From Sphingomonas aerophila (GTDB lineage: Bacteria; Pseudomonadota; Alphaproteobacteria; Sphingomonadales; Sphingomonadaceae): a stretch of DNA of 64,000 nt. A program made the position numbers and the translations under genes. The DNA is taken from positions 124,001 through 188,000 of the forward strand of contig NZ_JACIJK010000009.1 in assembly GCF_014199305.1 (NCBI RefSeq), read 5' to 3'. How positions within the stretch are numbered: position 1 is the first letter of the stretch; the number at the start of each line of letters is the position of its first letter. Shown here piece after piece: positions 36,650 through 45,972 of this stretch. The notes beneath the pieces were generated by a model. The model was given only the letters and a program-made list of their open reading frames with translations, was not told the origin of the DNA and did no database searches.

Positions 36650-37878
36650 ATGCCCGCTATCAACATCCCGGCTATTGGTGCGGCAGCACTGGTTGAGAAG
36701 AGCAACGCTCGGCAAAGTGTTCCTGCACTGTCGCCCTCCACCTCACAAACGATGCGAATTGCTCGTGTGCTGTGCATTCTTGCGCTCGTTTACGTGCACA
36801 CTCCGCCTTATGCACGTGGCGCGCCGGCGGATTTGATCTCAGCTGACGGTCTTTACTGGATCTGGCGTGAGTTGGCGGGCCGTACCAGCGTGGCGCTGCT
36901 CAGCATCTTCTCTGGCCTGCTTGTTGTCCGGCTGGGGCAGAGCAAGACCTGGTCAGTCAATCTCCGCAAGAAGGTCCGCACGCTGATCATCCCGCTGCTG
37001 CTGTGGAACCTGATTGCGCTCGCAAAGAACTTTGCTGAGTCTGGCGGACATGAGCTTCCGGCACTGTCCGATATGCCGCATTTGCTCCTGGCGCTGGACG
37101 GGAACCCGGCACTAACTCCCACTTACTTCCTACGTGACGTGTTCGTGTTCAACCTGCTGATTGTGCCTCTCATGTTCGGCGCCCGTCACGCGACCATGGT
37201 GACGGGGCTGCTGCTGCTTGGAAATGCCGTGTTCGGCATCGACGGGAAGCTTTTTCTCAACAATGCGATCCCGCTGTTCTTCTTTCTGGGCTTGCTGGTC
37301 GGCATCGGGGCCATGTCAGCGGATCGTTTGCCGATGAGAGCGGTGCGTGGGCAGGGGCAGGGGACGATTGCCGTGTCTGTGGCCATAAGTCTGATGCTGG
37401 CCGGCGCCTCCGGCTCATATCTGCTGGCGGGAGCGGGCTCGGCGTGGGAGTACCTGCAGCACCTCAGCGACGTCGTTGGCCGGCTTGGCGGCGCGTTGCT
37501 GTTCTGGACGATTGCGGACCGGGTAAGCGGCAGTCGCGCGGCTTCGAGGGTCGGCGCGTTCGAGCCGGTCATCTTTTTGTCTTCTGCTCGCACCCGATCA
37601 GCCTTGGAGTTGCCTGGATCGCGGCGCAGGTTGCGCACGTGAGGTACGCAACGGCGTCTTATTTCCTGTTCTTCGTGGCGACGCCGTTCTTTGCACTGGC
37701 GGCGGGCGTGGTCGGCCTTGCCGTCCTGCGGCGTGTCGCGCCCTGGCTTCTCGCTGCGCTTGTCGGTGGTCGCGTCCCTTCGGACGAGCAGATGGCGCGC
37801 ATATGGGCAGTGCTGATGCCGTGGCGTGCTGCACCAGGAGCGGAGGCGGTAACCGCCGGGGCGGGAGGGAAGCGCTAG
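36650..37878 (+). pseudogene. Acyltransferase family 3 membrane protein, frame-disrupted
   Basis: A 10-11-span O-acyltransferase-like protein: MRIARVLCILALVYVHT resembles the family 3 N-terminus (catalytic His in the first helix), then many hydrophobic segments. The first frame (36650-37642) loses homology after ...FEPVIF, while the -1 frame continues the same membrane protein (FVFCSHPISLGVAW...LRRVAPWLLAALVGG) to 37878. One extra T in the five-T run at 37574-37578 would join them as ...EPVIFFVFCSHPIS. It is therefore either a one-base deletion, a sequencing error or a slippage-controlled gene. It lies between rpmD and rplO. Its start may be the ATG at 36752 rather than 36650. Confidence 0.75.
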
Positions 37879-37984
37879 GAGCCCTATCTTTCGGGCAAAC
37901 TTTCCGTGACAAATGGAGATGCCGCGGCTATGCGCCCCGCTTCCATTTCAATCAGCGCGACAAAAGCGAAAGCGAGTGCCTATC

Positions 37985-38515
37985 ATGAATCTCAACGACC
38001 TCCGCGACAATGCCGGTGCCCGCAAGTCCAAGATGCGCGTCGGCCGTGGCATCGGTTCCGGCAAGGGCAAGACCGGCGGACGTGGCCAGAAGGGCCAGAA
38101 GAGCCGTGAGGGCGTGTCCATCGCGGGCTTTGAGGGCGGTCAGATGCCGCTCCACATGCGTCTGCCGAAGCGCGGCTTCAACAACATCTTCGCCAAGGAC
38201 TATGCCGAGGTGAACCTGGGCGCGATCCAGAAGGCGATCGACTCCGGCAAGCTGACCGGGACGGAGCTGGACCACGCTGCGCTGAAGGCTGCTGGCCTGG
38301 CCCGCGGCGGCAAGGACGGTGTACGTCTGCTCGGGAAGGGTGAGCTGACCGCGGCGCTGACCCTCACCGTGGCTGGCGTGTCGTCGTCGGCGCGTGAGGC
38401 GGTCGAGAAGGCTGGCGGCTCGGTCAACGTGATCGAGTTCGTCTCGCCGGCCGACAAGGCAGCGGCCAAGAAGGGCAAGGTCCGCGCAGAGCGTCTGGCC
38501 GCTCGCCAGGGCTGA
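37985..38515 (+). CDS. rplO: 50S ribosomal protein L15
   Basis: 176 residues. The N-terminal Gly/Arg/Lys-rich arm ([20 protein letters not shown]) threads 23S rRNA; the C-terminal domain begins near GFEGGQMPL. The ATG at 37985 gives [20 protein letters not shown]. It is normally co-transcribed from rpmD; here it must be served by a promoter in or after the acyltransferase gene, but I found none I trust in the 106-bp gap. Confidence 0.96.
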   Translation: MNLNDLRDNAGARKSKMRVGRGIGSGKGKTGGRGQKGQKSREGVSIAGFEGGQMPLHMRLPKRGFNNIFAKDYAEVNLGAIQKAIDSGKLTGTELDHAALKAAGLARGGKDGVRLLGKGELTAALTLTVAGVSSSAREAVEKAGGSVNVIEFVSPADKAAAKKGKVRAERLAARQG

Positions 38516-38538
38516 TCCGCCACCTTCTTCGCTGCTGC

Positions 38539-38568
38539 CCCGAACACGCCTTTTCGGGCGTGTTCGGG
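38539..38568 (+). other. Hairpin after rplO
   Basis: Perfect 12-bp arms CCCGAACACGCC/GGCGTGTTCGGG around a short T-rich loop, 23 bp after the rplO stop. Without a trailing T-tract it is more likely a processing or stability element than a terminator. Confidence 0.5.
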
Positions 38569-38619
38569 CCAAAGGCGCCTTAGAGGGCAGCTGCGAAGAG
38601 TTGGAAGGTATCGCCCGGG

Positions 38620-38648
38620 TTAGACAAGGCGCCATGTGCGCCTATATG
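38620..38648 (+). promoter_or_regulatory. Candidate secY promoter
   Basis: TTAGAC (38620-38625), a 17-base spacer and TATATG (38643-38648). The start would fall near 38655, inside the left arm of the terminator-like hairpin just downstream. Confidence 0.55.
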
Positions 38649-38649
38649 A

Positions 38650-38689
38650 GCGGCGGGGCGGTTCAAACGCATCCCGCCGCTTTTGTTTC
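38650..38689 (+). terminator. Terminator-like hairpin directly before secY
   Basis: The arms GCGGCGGG (38650-38657) and CCCGCCGC (38673-38680) are followed by TTTTGTTT. It is placed so that read-through RNA from rplO would carry both arms, while RNA started at the promoter above would lack much of the left arm. Confidence 0.65.
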
Positions 38690-38706
38690 CAGGACACGCA
38701 CACACG

Positions 38707-40071
<1,365 letters not shown>

Positions 40072-40116
40072 AGCGTGCAGCCGGATCTGTAAAACGAACG
40101 AGGGGAGCGCGTTCGC

Positions 40117-40764
40117 GTGAACATCATCCTGCTGGGACCGCCGGGCGCGGGCAAGGGTACGCAAGCGCAGCGGCTGGTCGCCGAGCGCGGCATGGTGCAG
40201 CTGTCCACGGGGGACATGCTGCGGGCGGCACGTGACGCGGGCACTCCCGTCGGGTTGCAGGTCAAGGCGATCATGGCCGCTGGCGAGCTTGTCTCAGACG
40301 CGATTGTCTCCGCGTTGATCGGCGAGCGACTCGACTCCATGGACGAGGGCACGGGCGCCATCTTTGATGGCTTCCCGCGTACGGTCGCCCAGGCCGAAGC
40401 GCTGGAGCTGCTACTGGCCGAGCGGGGTCGCCAGCTCGACCATGTGATCGAGCTGGAGGTGGACGAGGCCGCGTTGATCGAGCGCGTGTGCGGCCGCTAC
40501 ACTTGCGCGAAGTGCGGCACGGGATATCATGAGCGCTTCAAGCAGCCCCAGGTCGCTGGCGTGTGCGACGTGTGCGGCTCCACCGAGTTCAAGCGCCGGC
40601 CTGACGACAACGAGGAAACCGTGCGAACCCGCATGGAAGTCTATCGTGGTGAGACTGCGCCGATCCTGCCCTTCTATGAGGAGCGTGGGTTGGTTTCCCG
40701 GGTCGACGGCATGGCAGACATGGACCAGGTAGCAGCGGCCATCGAGGATGTGTTGAGCCGCTGA
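40117..40764 (+). CDS. adk: Adenylate kinase with zinc-type lid
   Basis: 215 residues catalysing ATP + AMP = 2 ADP. The P-loop is GPPGAGKGT (7-15). The lid carries two CxxC pairs (CAKC...CDVC), so it binds structural zinc, as in Gram-positive and many alphaproteobacterial enzymes. DGFPRTVAQAEAL and RPDDNEETVRTRMEVY are standard. It starts at GTG 40117. The usual downstream rpsM-rpsK-rpoA-rplQ is not present. Confidence 0.97.
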   Translation: MNIILLGPPGAGKGTQAQRLVAERGMVQLSTGDMLRAARDAGTPVGLQVKAIMAAGELVSDAIVSALIGERLDSMDEGTGAIFDGFPRTVAQAEALELLLAERGRQLDHVIELEVDEAALIERVCGRYTCAKCGTGYHERFKQPQVAGVCDVCGSTEFKRRPDDNEETVRTRMEVYRGETAPILPFYEERGLVSRVDGMADMDQVAAAIEDVLSR

Positions 40765-40799
40765 CACCCGGCAACCCTGACAATCGAAGCAGACGCTGG

Positions 40800-40829
40800 C
40801 GGGCTCGGTATGTCACCGGGCCCGTTGTC
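40800..40829 (+). terminator. Terminator-like hairpin after adk
   Basis: Near-perfect arms CGGGCTCGGT (40800-40809) and ACCGGGCCCG (40815-40824), then TTGTCG. It separates adk from the efflux operon. Confidence 0.55.
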
Positions 40830-40897
40830 GTATGCCTTGTTGCTGGACATTGCTGATCCTACTTGACTGCCTAAGCAACGATTGCCAGGGCAGCGAC

Positions 40898-41359
40898 ATG
40901 GCGTTCTACGATTCCGTTCCGTTCGAGCCCGACAATTCGATCGGGTACCAGATCAAGCGGGCCGCGCAGGCCATGAGTGCGGCGCTGGAGCCGGTGTTCG
41001 CCGACGAAGGCCTGACTCATGCGCAATGGTCAGTCCTAGTATCCTTGCACTTCGAGCGGGGGCGGACCTGCGCCGAGCTCGCGCGCGACCAGGCGCACGA
41101 CAAGGGTGCGATGACTCGCCTCATTGACCAGATGGAAGAAAAGGGTTGGGTGACGCGTGAACGCGCGACCGATGATCGCCGTCACGTCATCCTTGCACTG
41201 ACCGACAAGGGTGAGGCTGTGGCCCAGCGTACACGGGATCGAGTGGCGGCGTGCTGGAACGGTTGGCTGGCGGGCTGGGAACCCGAGAAGGTGCAGCAAT
41301 TGCTGGGCGACCTTCGCGAACTACGAACGAGCATCGAATTCGCGGGGGCCTGCGCGTGA
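40898..41359 (+). CDS. MarR-family transcriptional regulator
   Basis: 153 residues. The winged-helix part is seen as THAQWSVLVSLHFERGRTCAELA (helix-turn-helix), then MTRLIDQMEEKGWVTRERATDDRRHVILALTDKG, with the wing D-R-R. It is the first gene of an operon ending in an EmrAB-type exporter, and such regulators usually repress their own operon until a small phenolic or antibiotic ligand binds. The ATG at 40898 follows CAGGGCAG. Its TGA overlaps the GTG of the next gene. Confidence 0.95.
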   Translation: MAFYDSVPFEPDNSIGYQIKRAAQAMSAALEPVFADEGLTHAQWSVLVSLHFERGRTCAELARDQAHDKGAMTRLIDQMEEKGWVTRERATDDRRHVILALTDKGEAVAQRTRDRVAACWNGWLAGWEPEKVQQLLGDLRELRTSIEFAGACA

Positions 41360-42753
41360 AGCGGGCTGCTCTCCTGGTCGCCACCTTGCTGGCCGGCTGC
41401 GCGATCCCGAACAGTCGGCCGATGGTGACACCGAAGGTACCGGAGGCGCTTGGTCTCGCCAACGCGGCAGCGCCCGTGATCGACCAGCATTGGTGGCGCG
41501 CGTTTGGTGACCCGCAACTGGATCAACTGGTCGAGGCGGCGATTTCGGGCACGCCGCGCCTGGAGCAGGCGCTTGCGCGGGTGCGGCAGGCTCAAGCCGT
41601 GTTGCAGCAGCGCGGGGCGGAGAATGGGCCGAATGTCGGTCTGGACGGCAACGCCCAGGTTGCGCGCTTGTCGGGCCGCTATACCATCCCACCGCCCTAT
41701 GGCGGCACCGTGCGCTTTGTCGGGACGGCGGACGCCAATCTGAACTGGAACCTCGACCTGTTCGGACGGCAGCGGGCGGCGATCGAAGGCGCGCGTGCGT
41801 CCACCAGGGCCGCGACGCTGGACCTGCTTGCCGCGCGGGAAATGCTCGCGGGGTCGGTGGTGCAAACCTATCTGGACCTGGCCCGTGCCGAGCGGCAGGC
41901 GGGGATTGCGAGGGAGGCAATCGCGGCGCGCGAGAACTCCGTCCGCCTGGTCAACGTCCGCATTCGCAACCGGCTCGCGTCGCAACTGGACGCGGAGGCG
42001 GTCGGCACGCTGTTGTCGCAGGCGCGCGAGGAACTGGTCCGCGCGGAGGGCCAGCGGGCGCTGGCCGCGAACGCGCTGGCCGCCTTGGCAGGCCGCGGTG
42101 CCGACTTCCCTGCGACGCTCGTCCCGACGCGGCTGACGCTCGACGCGGCGCTGCCGCTGCCCGCGGCCGTTCCCGCCGACCTGCTGGCCCGCCGGCCTGA
42201 CGTGCTCGCCGCACAGGCACGAATAGATGCCGCGGCTGCCGGGCGTCAGGTTGCGCGGCGCGCCTTCTACCCCAACGTCAACCTGCTGGGGCTGGTCGGG
42301 CTGCAAGCAATCGGGATTGGCAATTTGCTATCGCTCGACGCCGGTACGGCACAAGGCGGGGTGGCCGTCCACTTGCCCTTGTTCGACAATGGCCGCCTGC
42401 GCGCGGACCTGGCCGGAGCGACCGCGGCGGTGGACCTCGCCATCGCCGACTATAATGGCGAGGTCGTGGATGCTGTTCGAGAGGCGGCCGATGCCCTCGC
42501 CCGCATTCGCGCCCTGGCCGCACGGCGCCAGCAGGCCGCGGCCGTGGTGCGCGGCTTTGCCGAGACCGGGCGGCTCAATAACATCCGGGTTTCGAGCGGG
42601 CTGTCGTCTCGCCTTGACTTGGTCGATAACGACGTCCGGTTGCTCGATGCGCGACTGGTCGACGCCAACCTTCTCCACGATGCCGCCATTGCGCGCGTCC
42701 AGCTTGTGCTGGCGCTGGGTGGTGGCGTCGATCCTGCCCAGGACACGCTGTGA
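41356..42753 (+). CDS. NodT-family outer-membrane efflux lipoprotein (EmrAB partner)
   Basis: 465 residues. A lipobox (LLVATLLAGC) gives a lipidated N-terminus. Two copies of the TolC-like helical/beta domain follow, with DQHWWRAFGDPQLDQLVEAA and NWNLDLFGRQRAAIEGARA as landmarks. It forms the outer-membrane duct for the adaptor and pump encoded next. It starts at GTG 41356 inside the marR stop and overlaps the adaptor gene by one base. Confidence 0.92.
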   Translation: MKRAALLVATLLAGCAIPNSRPMVTPKVPEALGLANAAAPVIDQHWWRAFGDPQLDQLVEAAISGTPRLEQALARVRQAQAVLQQRGAENGPNVGLDGNAQVARLSGRYTIPPPYGGTVRFVGTADANLNWNLDLFGRQRAAIEGARASTRAATLDLLAAREMLAGSVVQTYLDLARAERQAGIAREAIAARENSVRLVNVRIRNRLASQLDAEAVGTLLSQAREELVRAEGQRALAANALAALAGRGADFPATLVPTRLTLDAALPLPAAVPADLLARRPDVLAAQARIDAAAAGRQVARRAFYPNVNLLGLVGLQAIGIGNLLSLDAGTAQGGVAVHLPLFDNGRLRADLAGATAAVDLAIADYNGEVVDAVREAADALARIRALAARRQQAAAVVRGFAETGRLNNIRVSSGLSSRLDLVDNDVRLLDARLVDANLLHDAAIARVQLVLALGGGVDPAQDTL

Positions 42754-43970
42754 TGGCCGACTTCGGTTCCCCCACCCGCCTGCCGGCGGAGCCTGACGCG
42801 ATCGTCCAGCCAACCGAGACGGTAGCGCCGCCGCCCGCACCCATCGCGGGCAGGTCCCGTGCACGACGGGTCGGACTGAGCGTTCTGGCTGCGGCCGTCG
42901 TGATCGGGGTTGCGATCTGGGCGGTGTTCCATTTCCTGCTGGCGCCGCCGGAGCAAGAAACCGACGACGCCTATGTCGCGGGCGATGTGGTGGCGATCAC
43001 GGCGCGGGATCCGGGGACGGTGCTGGCGCTTCATGCGGACAACACGCAGTCGGTGAAGGCCGGCCAGCCCTTGATCGAGCTCGACCCGGCAACGGCACAG
43101 GTCAACCTGGCCGCCGCGGAGGCCGATCTGGCGCGGGCGGTGCGGACCACGCGGGCAAGCTTCAGCCAGGTCAATGAAAGCGGCGCATCGGTCGCGCAGG
43201 CGCAGGCGCAGCTAACGGCCGCCCGCAACGACTATGCTCGCCGCCGTGGCGCCGCCGCCGAGGGCGCAGTGTCCGGCGAAGAGCTGGCTCACGCGGCGGA
43301 CGCGGTGCGGGTCGCGCAGGCTTCCCTAAACCTGGCGCAGAGCCAGCAGGCACAGTCGCGCAGTGCCGTCGCGGGTACCGACGTCAACACCAACCCCGCC
43401 GTCCTGAGCGCTATCGCCAATTATCGCCGCGCCGCAATCTCGCTTGGTCACATGCGGGTTACAGCCCCGATCGACGGGGTCGTCGCGCAGCGCACGGTGC
43501 AGGTCGGCCAGCAGGTCAACGCCGGCACGCCCCTGATGGCGATTGTGCCCTTGTCGCGGGTGTGGGTCGATGCGAATTTCCGTGAGACGCAGCTGAAGGA
43601 CCTGCGGATCGGTCAGCGTGCCATCGTGACAGCCGACGTTTACGGTGGCGACATCGTCTATCACGGCCGTGTCGTTGGGCTGGGAGCGGGATCGGGCAAC
43701 GCGTTCGCCCTGCTGCCGCCGCAGAACGCGAGCGGTAACTGGATCAAGATCGTGCAGCGTGTGCCCGTGCGCATCGCGCTGGACCCGAAGGAGTTGCAGG
43801 CGAATCCGCTGCGCGTGGGACTGTCGGTCGCGACAACGGTGGACACTGCCGATACGCGCGGGCCGCGCGTGTCGGGGCAGGCTGCGCAGCCCTATCAGGG
43901 TCAGGTTTCGTCGGCGCTGGATGCCGAGGTCGACGCGCGTATCCGCCGGATCATCGCGGCCAACCGCTGA
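42753..43970 (+). CDS. EmrA/HlyD-type membrane-fusion adaptor
   Basis: 405 residues: one N-terminal membrane span (VGLSVLAAAVVIGVAIWAVF), a lipoyl half-motif (DDAYVAGDVVAI...PGTVLALHADNTQSVKAGQPL), a coiled-coil hairpin, then the second lipoyl half and a beta barrel (APIDGVVAQRTVQVGQQV). It bridges the inner-membrane MFS pump to the outer-membrane duct. It shares one base with each neighbour. Confidence 0.93.
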   Translation: MADFGSPTRLPAEPDAIVQPTETVAPPPAPIAGRSRARRVGLSVLAAAVVIGVAIWAVFHFLLAPPEQETDDAYVAGDVVAITARDPGTVLALHADNTQSVKAGQPLIELDPATAQVNLAAAEADLARAVRTTRASFSQVNESGASVAQAQAQLTAARNDYARRRGAAAEGAVSGEELAHAADAVRVAQASLNLAQSQQAQSRSAVAGTDVNTNPAVLSAIANYRRAAISLGHMRVTAPIDGVVAQRTVQVGQQVNAGTPLMAIVPLSRVWVDANFRETQLKDLRIGQRAIVTADVYGGDIVYHGRVVGLGAGSGNAFALLPPQNASGNWIKIVQRVPVRIALDPKELQANPLRVGLSVATTVDTADTRGPRVSGQAAQPYQGQVSSALDAEVDARIRRIIAANR

Positions 43971-45526
43971 TGGCACGCGCCGCGCCCGGCTCCGCGCCCG
44001 TCGAGCAGGCGCCGCTTGCTGGCGGTCAGCTGGCGCTGATCTCCTTCGCGCTGGCGCTGGGCACGTTCATGATGGTGCTCGACTCCACCATCGCGAACGT
44101 GTCCCTGCCCACGATCGCCGGCAATCTGGGCGTGTCGAGCGATAATTCGACCTGGGTCGTCACCGCCTTTGCCGTGGCGAACGGCGTGTTCGTGCCGTTG
44201 ACCGGCTGGCTGATGGGCCGGTTCGGGGTGGTGCGGACCTTTTGCGTCGCGGTCGGGCTGTTCACGGTCGCATCCTTCCTGTGCGGCATTGCATGGGACC
44301 TGCCGTCGCTGATCGCGTTTCGCGTGCTGCAGGGCGGGGTGGCGGGGCCGATCATGCCGGGCAGCCAGGCGCTGCTGATCTCCGTCTTTCCCCCGACCAA
44401 GCGCGCCACGGCGCTGGGCATCTGGTCGATGACGACGCTGGTGGCCCCCGTCATGGGTCCGATCCTGGGCGGGTATATCAGCGACAACTATCACTGGAGC
44501 TGGATCTTCCTGATCAACGTGCCTTTCGGCATCTTCGTATCAATGATCTGCTGGCGGGGGCTGAAGTCCCGTGAAACGCCGACGCGCAAGCTGCCGATCG
44601 ATACGGTCGGGCTCGGGCTGCTGGTTCTGTGGGTCGGGTGTTTGCAGGTGATGCTGGACCTTGGCAAGAACGCCGATTGGTTCAACGATCCCACCATCGT
44701 GGTGCTGACCATCATTGCCGGCGTTGGCTTTGTCGCGTGGTTGATCTGGGAACTGACCGATAAGCACCCCGCGGTCGACCTGTCCCTGTTCCGCAGCCGC
44801 AATTTCACGCTGGGGTCGATCATCTTCTGTATCGGCTATGCGGTGTTCTTCGCGAACACGCTGCTGCTGCCGCTGTGGTTGCAGACGCAGCTTGGCTATA
44901 CGGCGACCTGGGCGGGTTTGGTCGCGGCGCCGAGCGGCGTGGTCGCCGTGCTGTTGACCCCCTTTGTCGCGCGCATGTCGGGCAAGGTCGACGCGCGTTG
45001 GCTGGCGACCGTGTCCTTTGTCTTCTTCGCGCTCAGCTATTGGATGCGGTCGGGCTACACCGCCACGGCGAGCACATGGGACTTCACCCTGCCATTGTTG
45101 GTGCAGGGCGTGTCGATGAGCACCTTCTTCCTGGCGATGCTGACCATCTGCCTGGACGGTATCCCGCCGGAGCGGATCCCGTCAGCGACCGGGTTGTCGA
45201 ATTTCACCCGTATCGTCGCGGGATCGTTCGCCGCCTCGATCATCACCACAGCCTGGGACCGGCGCGCAGCCTTGCACCAGAACCATCTGGCGGAGGCGGT
45301 CGGTACGGGTATGCCGTTCCAGATGGCACGCGACACGCTGCGCGGCCTGGGGATGACCGACACGCAGGCAGCGGCCGCGATCACGCGCCAGATGGTCGGG
45401 CAAGCCTATCTGCTCGCCTCCACCGACCTGTTCCGCCTGTCGGCATGGCTGGCCGGCGCGTCGGTGATCATCGTTTGGCTGACTCGCCGGCCCAAGCCAC
45501 CAAGCGGCCCCGTCGCTGCGGACTGA
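43970..45526 (+). CDS. EmrB/QacA-type MFS drug exporter (DHA2, 14 spans)
   Basis: 518 residues with about 14 hydrophobic helices. The first helix has the drug-exporter motif ALGTFMMVLDSTIANVSLPT, motif A is near GRFGVVRTFC, and motif C is MGPILGGYI. It is a proton-driven exporter of hydrophobic compounds in the EmrB family. Completes the marR-nodT-emrA-emrB operon with a one-base overlap upstream. Confidence 0.95.
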   Translation: MARAAPGSAPVEQAPLAGGQLALISFALALGTFMMVLDSTIANVSLPTIAGNLGVSSDNSTWVVTAFAVANGVFVPLTGWLMGRFGVVRTFCVAVGLFTVASFLCGIAWDLPSLIAFRVLQGGVAGPIMPGSQALLISVFPPTKRATALGIWSMTTLVAPVMGPILGGYISDNYHWSWIFLINVPFGIFVSMICWRGLKSRETPTRKLPIDTVGLGLLVLWVGCLQVMLDLGKNADWFNDPTIVVLTIIAGVGFVAWLIWELTDKHPAVDLSLFRSRNFTLGSIIFCIGYAVFFANTLLLPLWLQTQLGYTATWAGLVAAPSGVVAVLLTPFVARMSGKVDARWLATVSFVFFALSYWMRSGYTATASTWDFTLPLLVQGVSMSTFFLAMLTICLDGIPPERIPSATGLSNFTRIVAGSFAASIITTAWDRRAALHQNHLAEAVGTGMPFQMARDTLRGLGMTDTQAAAAITRQMVGQAYLLASTDLFRLSAWLAGASVIIVWLTRRPKPPSGPVAAD

Positions 45527-45587
45527 CCGTGCAACCTGGTGTCGTGCCGCCAGTTTAGGCAGGTTAGAAACCGTCCAGGAGGTGAGT

Positions 45588-45944
45588 ATGGCGAATGAGG
45601 ATGTGAAGGGCGAGGGCGCCGGATCGGGCGAAGGCTCCGCGATGCCGGGCGCCAAGGCAAGCGAGGCCTGGACGGAAAGCGGCCGCAAGGCGGTGCAGGG
45701 TGGCTCTGCCGTCGGCGTCAAGCTGATCGATCAGGCCGAGCAGAATGCCAGCGAGGCCTTTGCTGCGATGCGCAAGGCGGCGGGCGCGAAGGACATGGCC
45801 GAGGTGATGAAGATCCAGGCCGAATTTCTCCAGGAGCAGAGCAACCGCGCGATGGCGCAGGCGCGCGAAATCAGCGATTTGATCGTGCAGTTCGGCAAGG
45901 ACGCGGCCTCACCCCGGCGCGGCGGCGGCAGCGACCAGGGCTGA
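45588..45944 (+). CDS. Phasin-family protein
   Basis: 118 residues, mostly helical. The phasin pattern MKIQAEFLQEQSNRAMAQAREISDLI is clear. Phasins coat polyhydroxyalkanoate granules and affect granule size. The N-terminal 30 residues are low-complexity (Gly/Glu/Ala) and the C-terminus is Gly/Arg-rich. The ATG at 45588 follows CCAGGAGGTGAGT; a GTG at 45582 is an alternative. It faces the RND operon tail to tail with 28 bp between. No PHA synthase is in the window. Confidence 0.88.
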   Translation: MANEDVKGEGAGSGEGSAMPGAKASEAWTESGRKAVQGGSAVGVKLIDQAEQNASEAFAAMRKAAGAKDMAEVMKIQAEFLQEQSNRAMAQAREISDLIVQFGKDAASPRRGGGSDQG

Positions 45945-45972
45945 GCCGCTACCCCGCCTGCAGCGGATCAGG

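Noticed and set aside
40850..40890. MarR operator upstream of the marR-efflux operon
   Set aside because: TTGACTGCCTAAGCAA has only about half of its positions in dyad symmetry; not strong enough to call.
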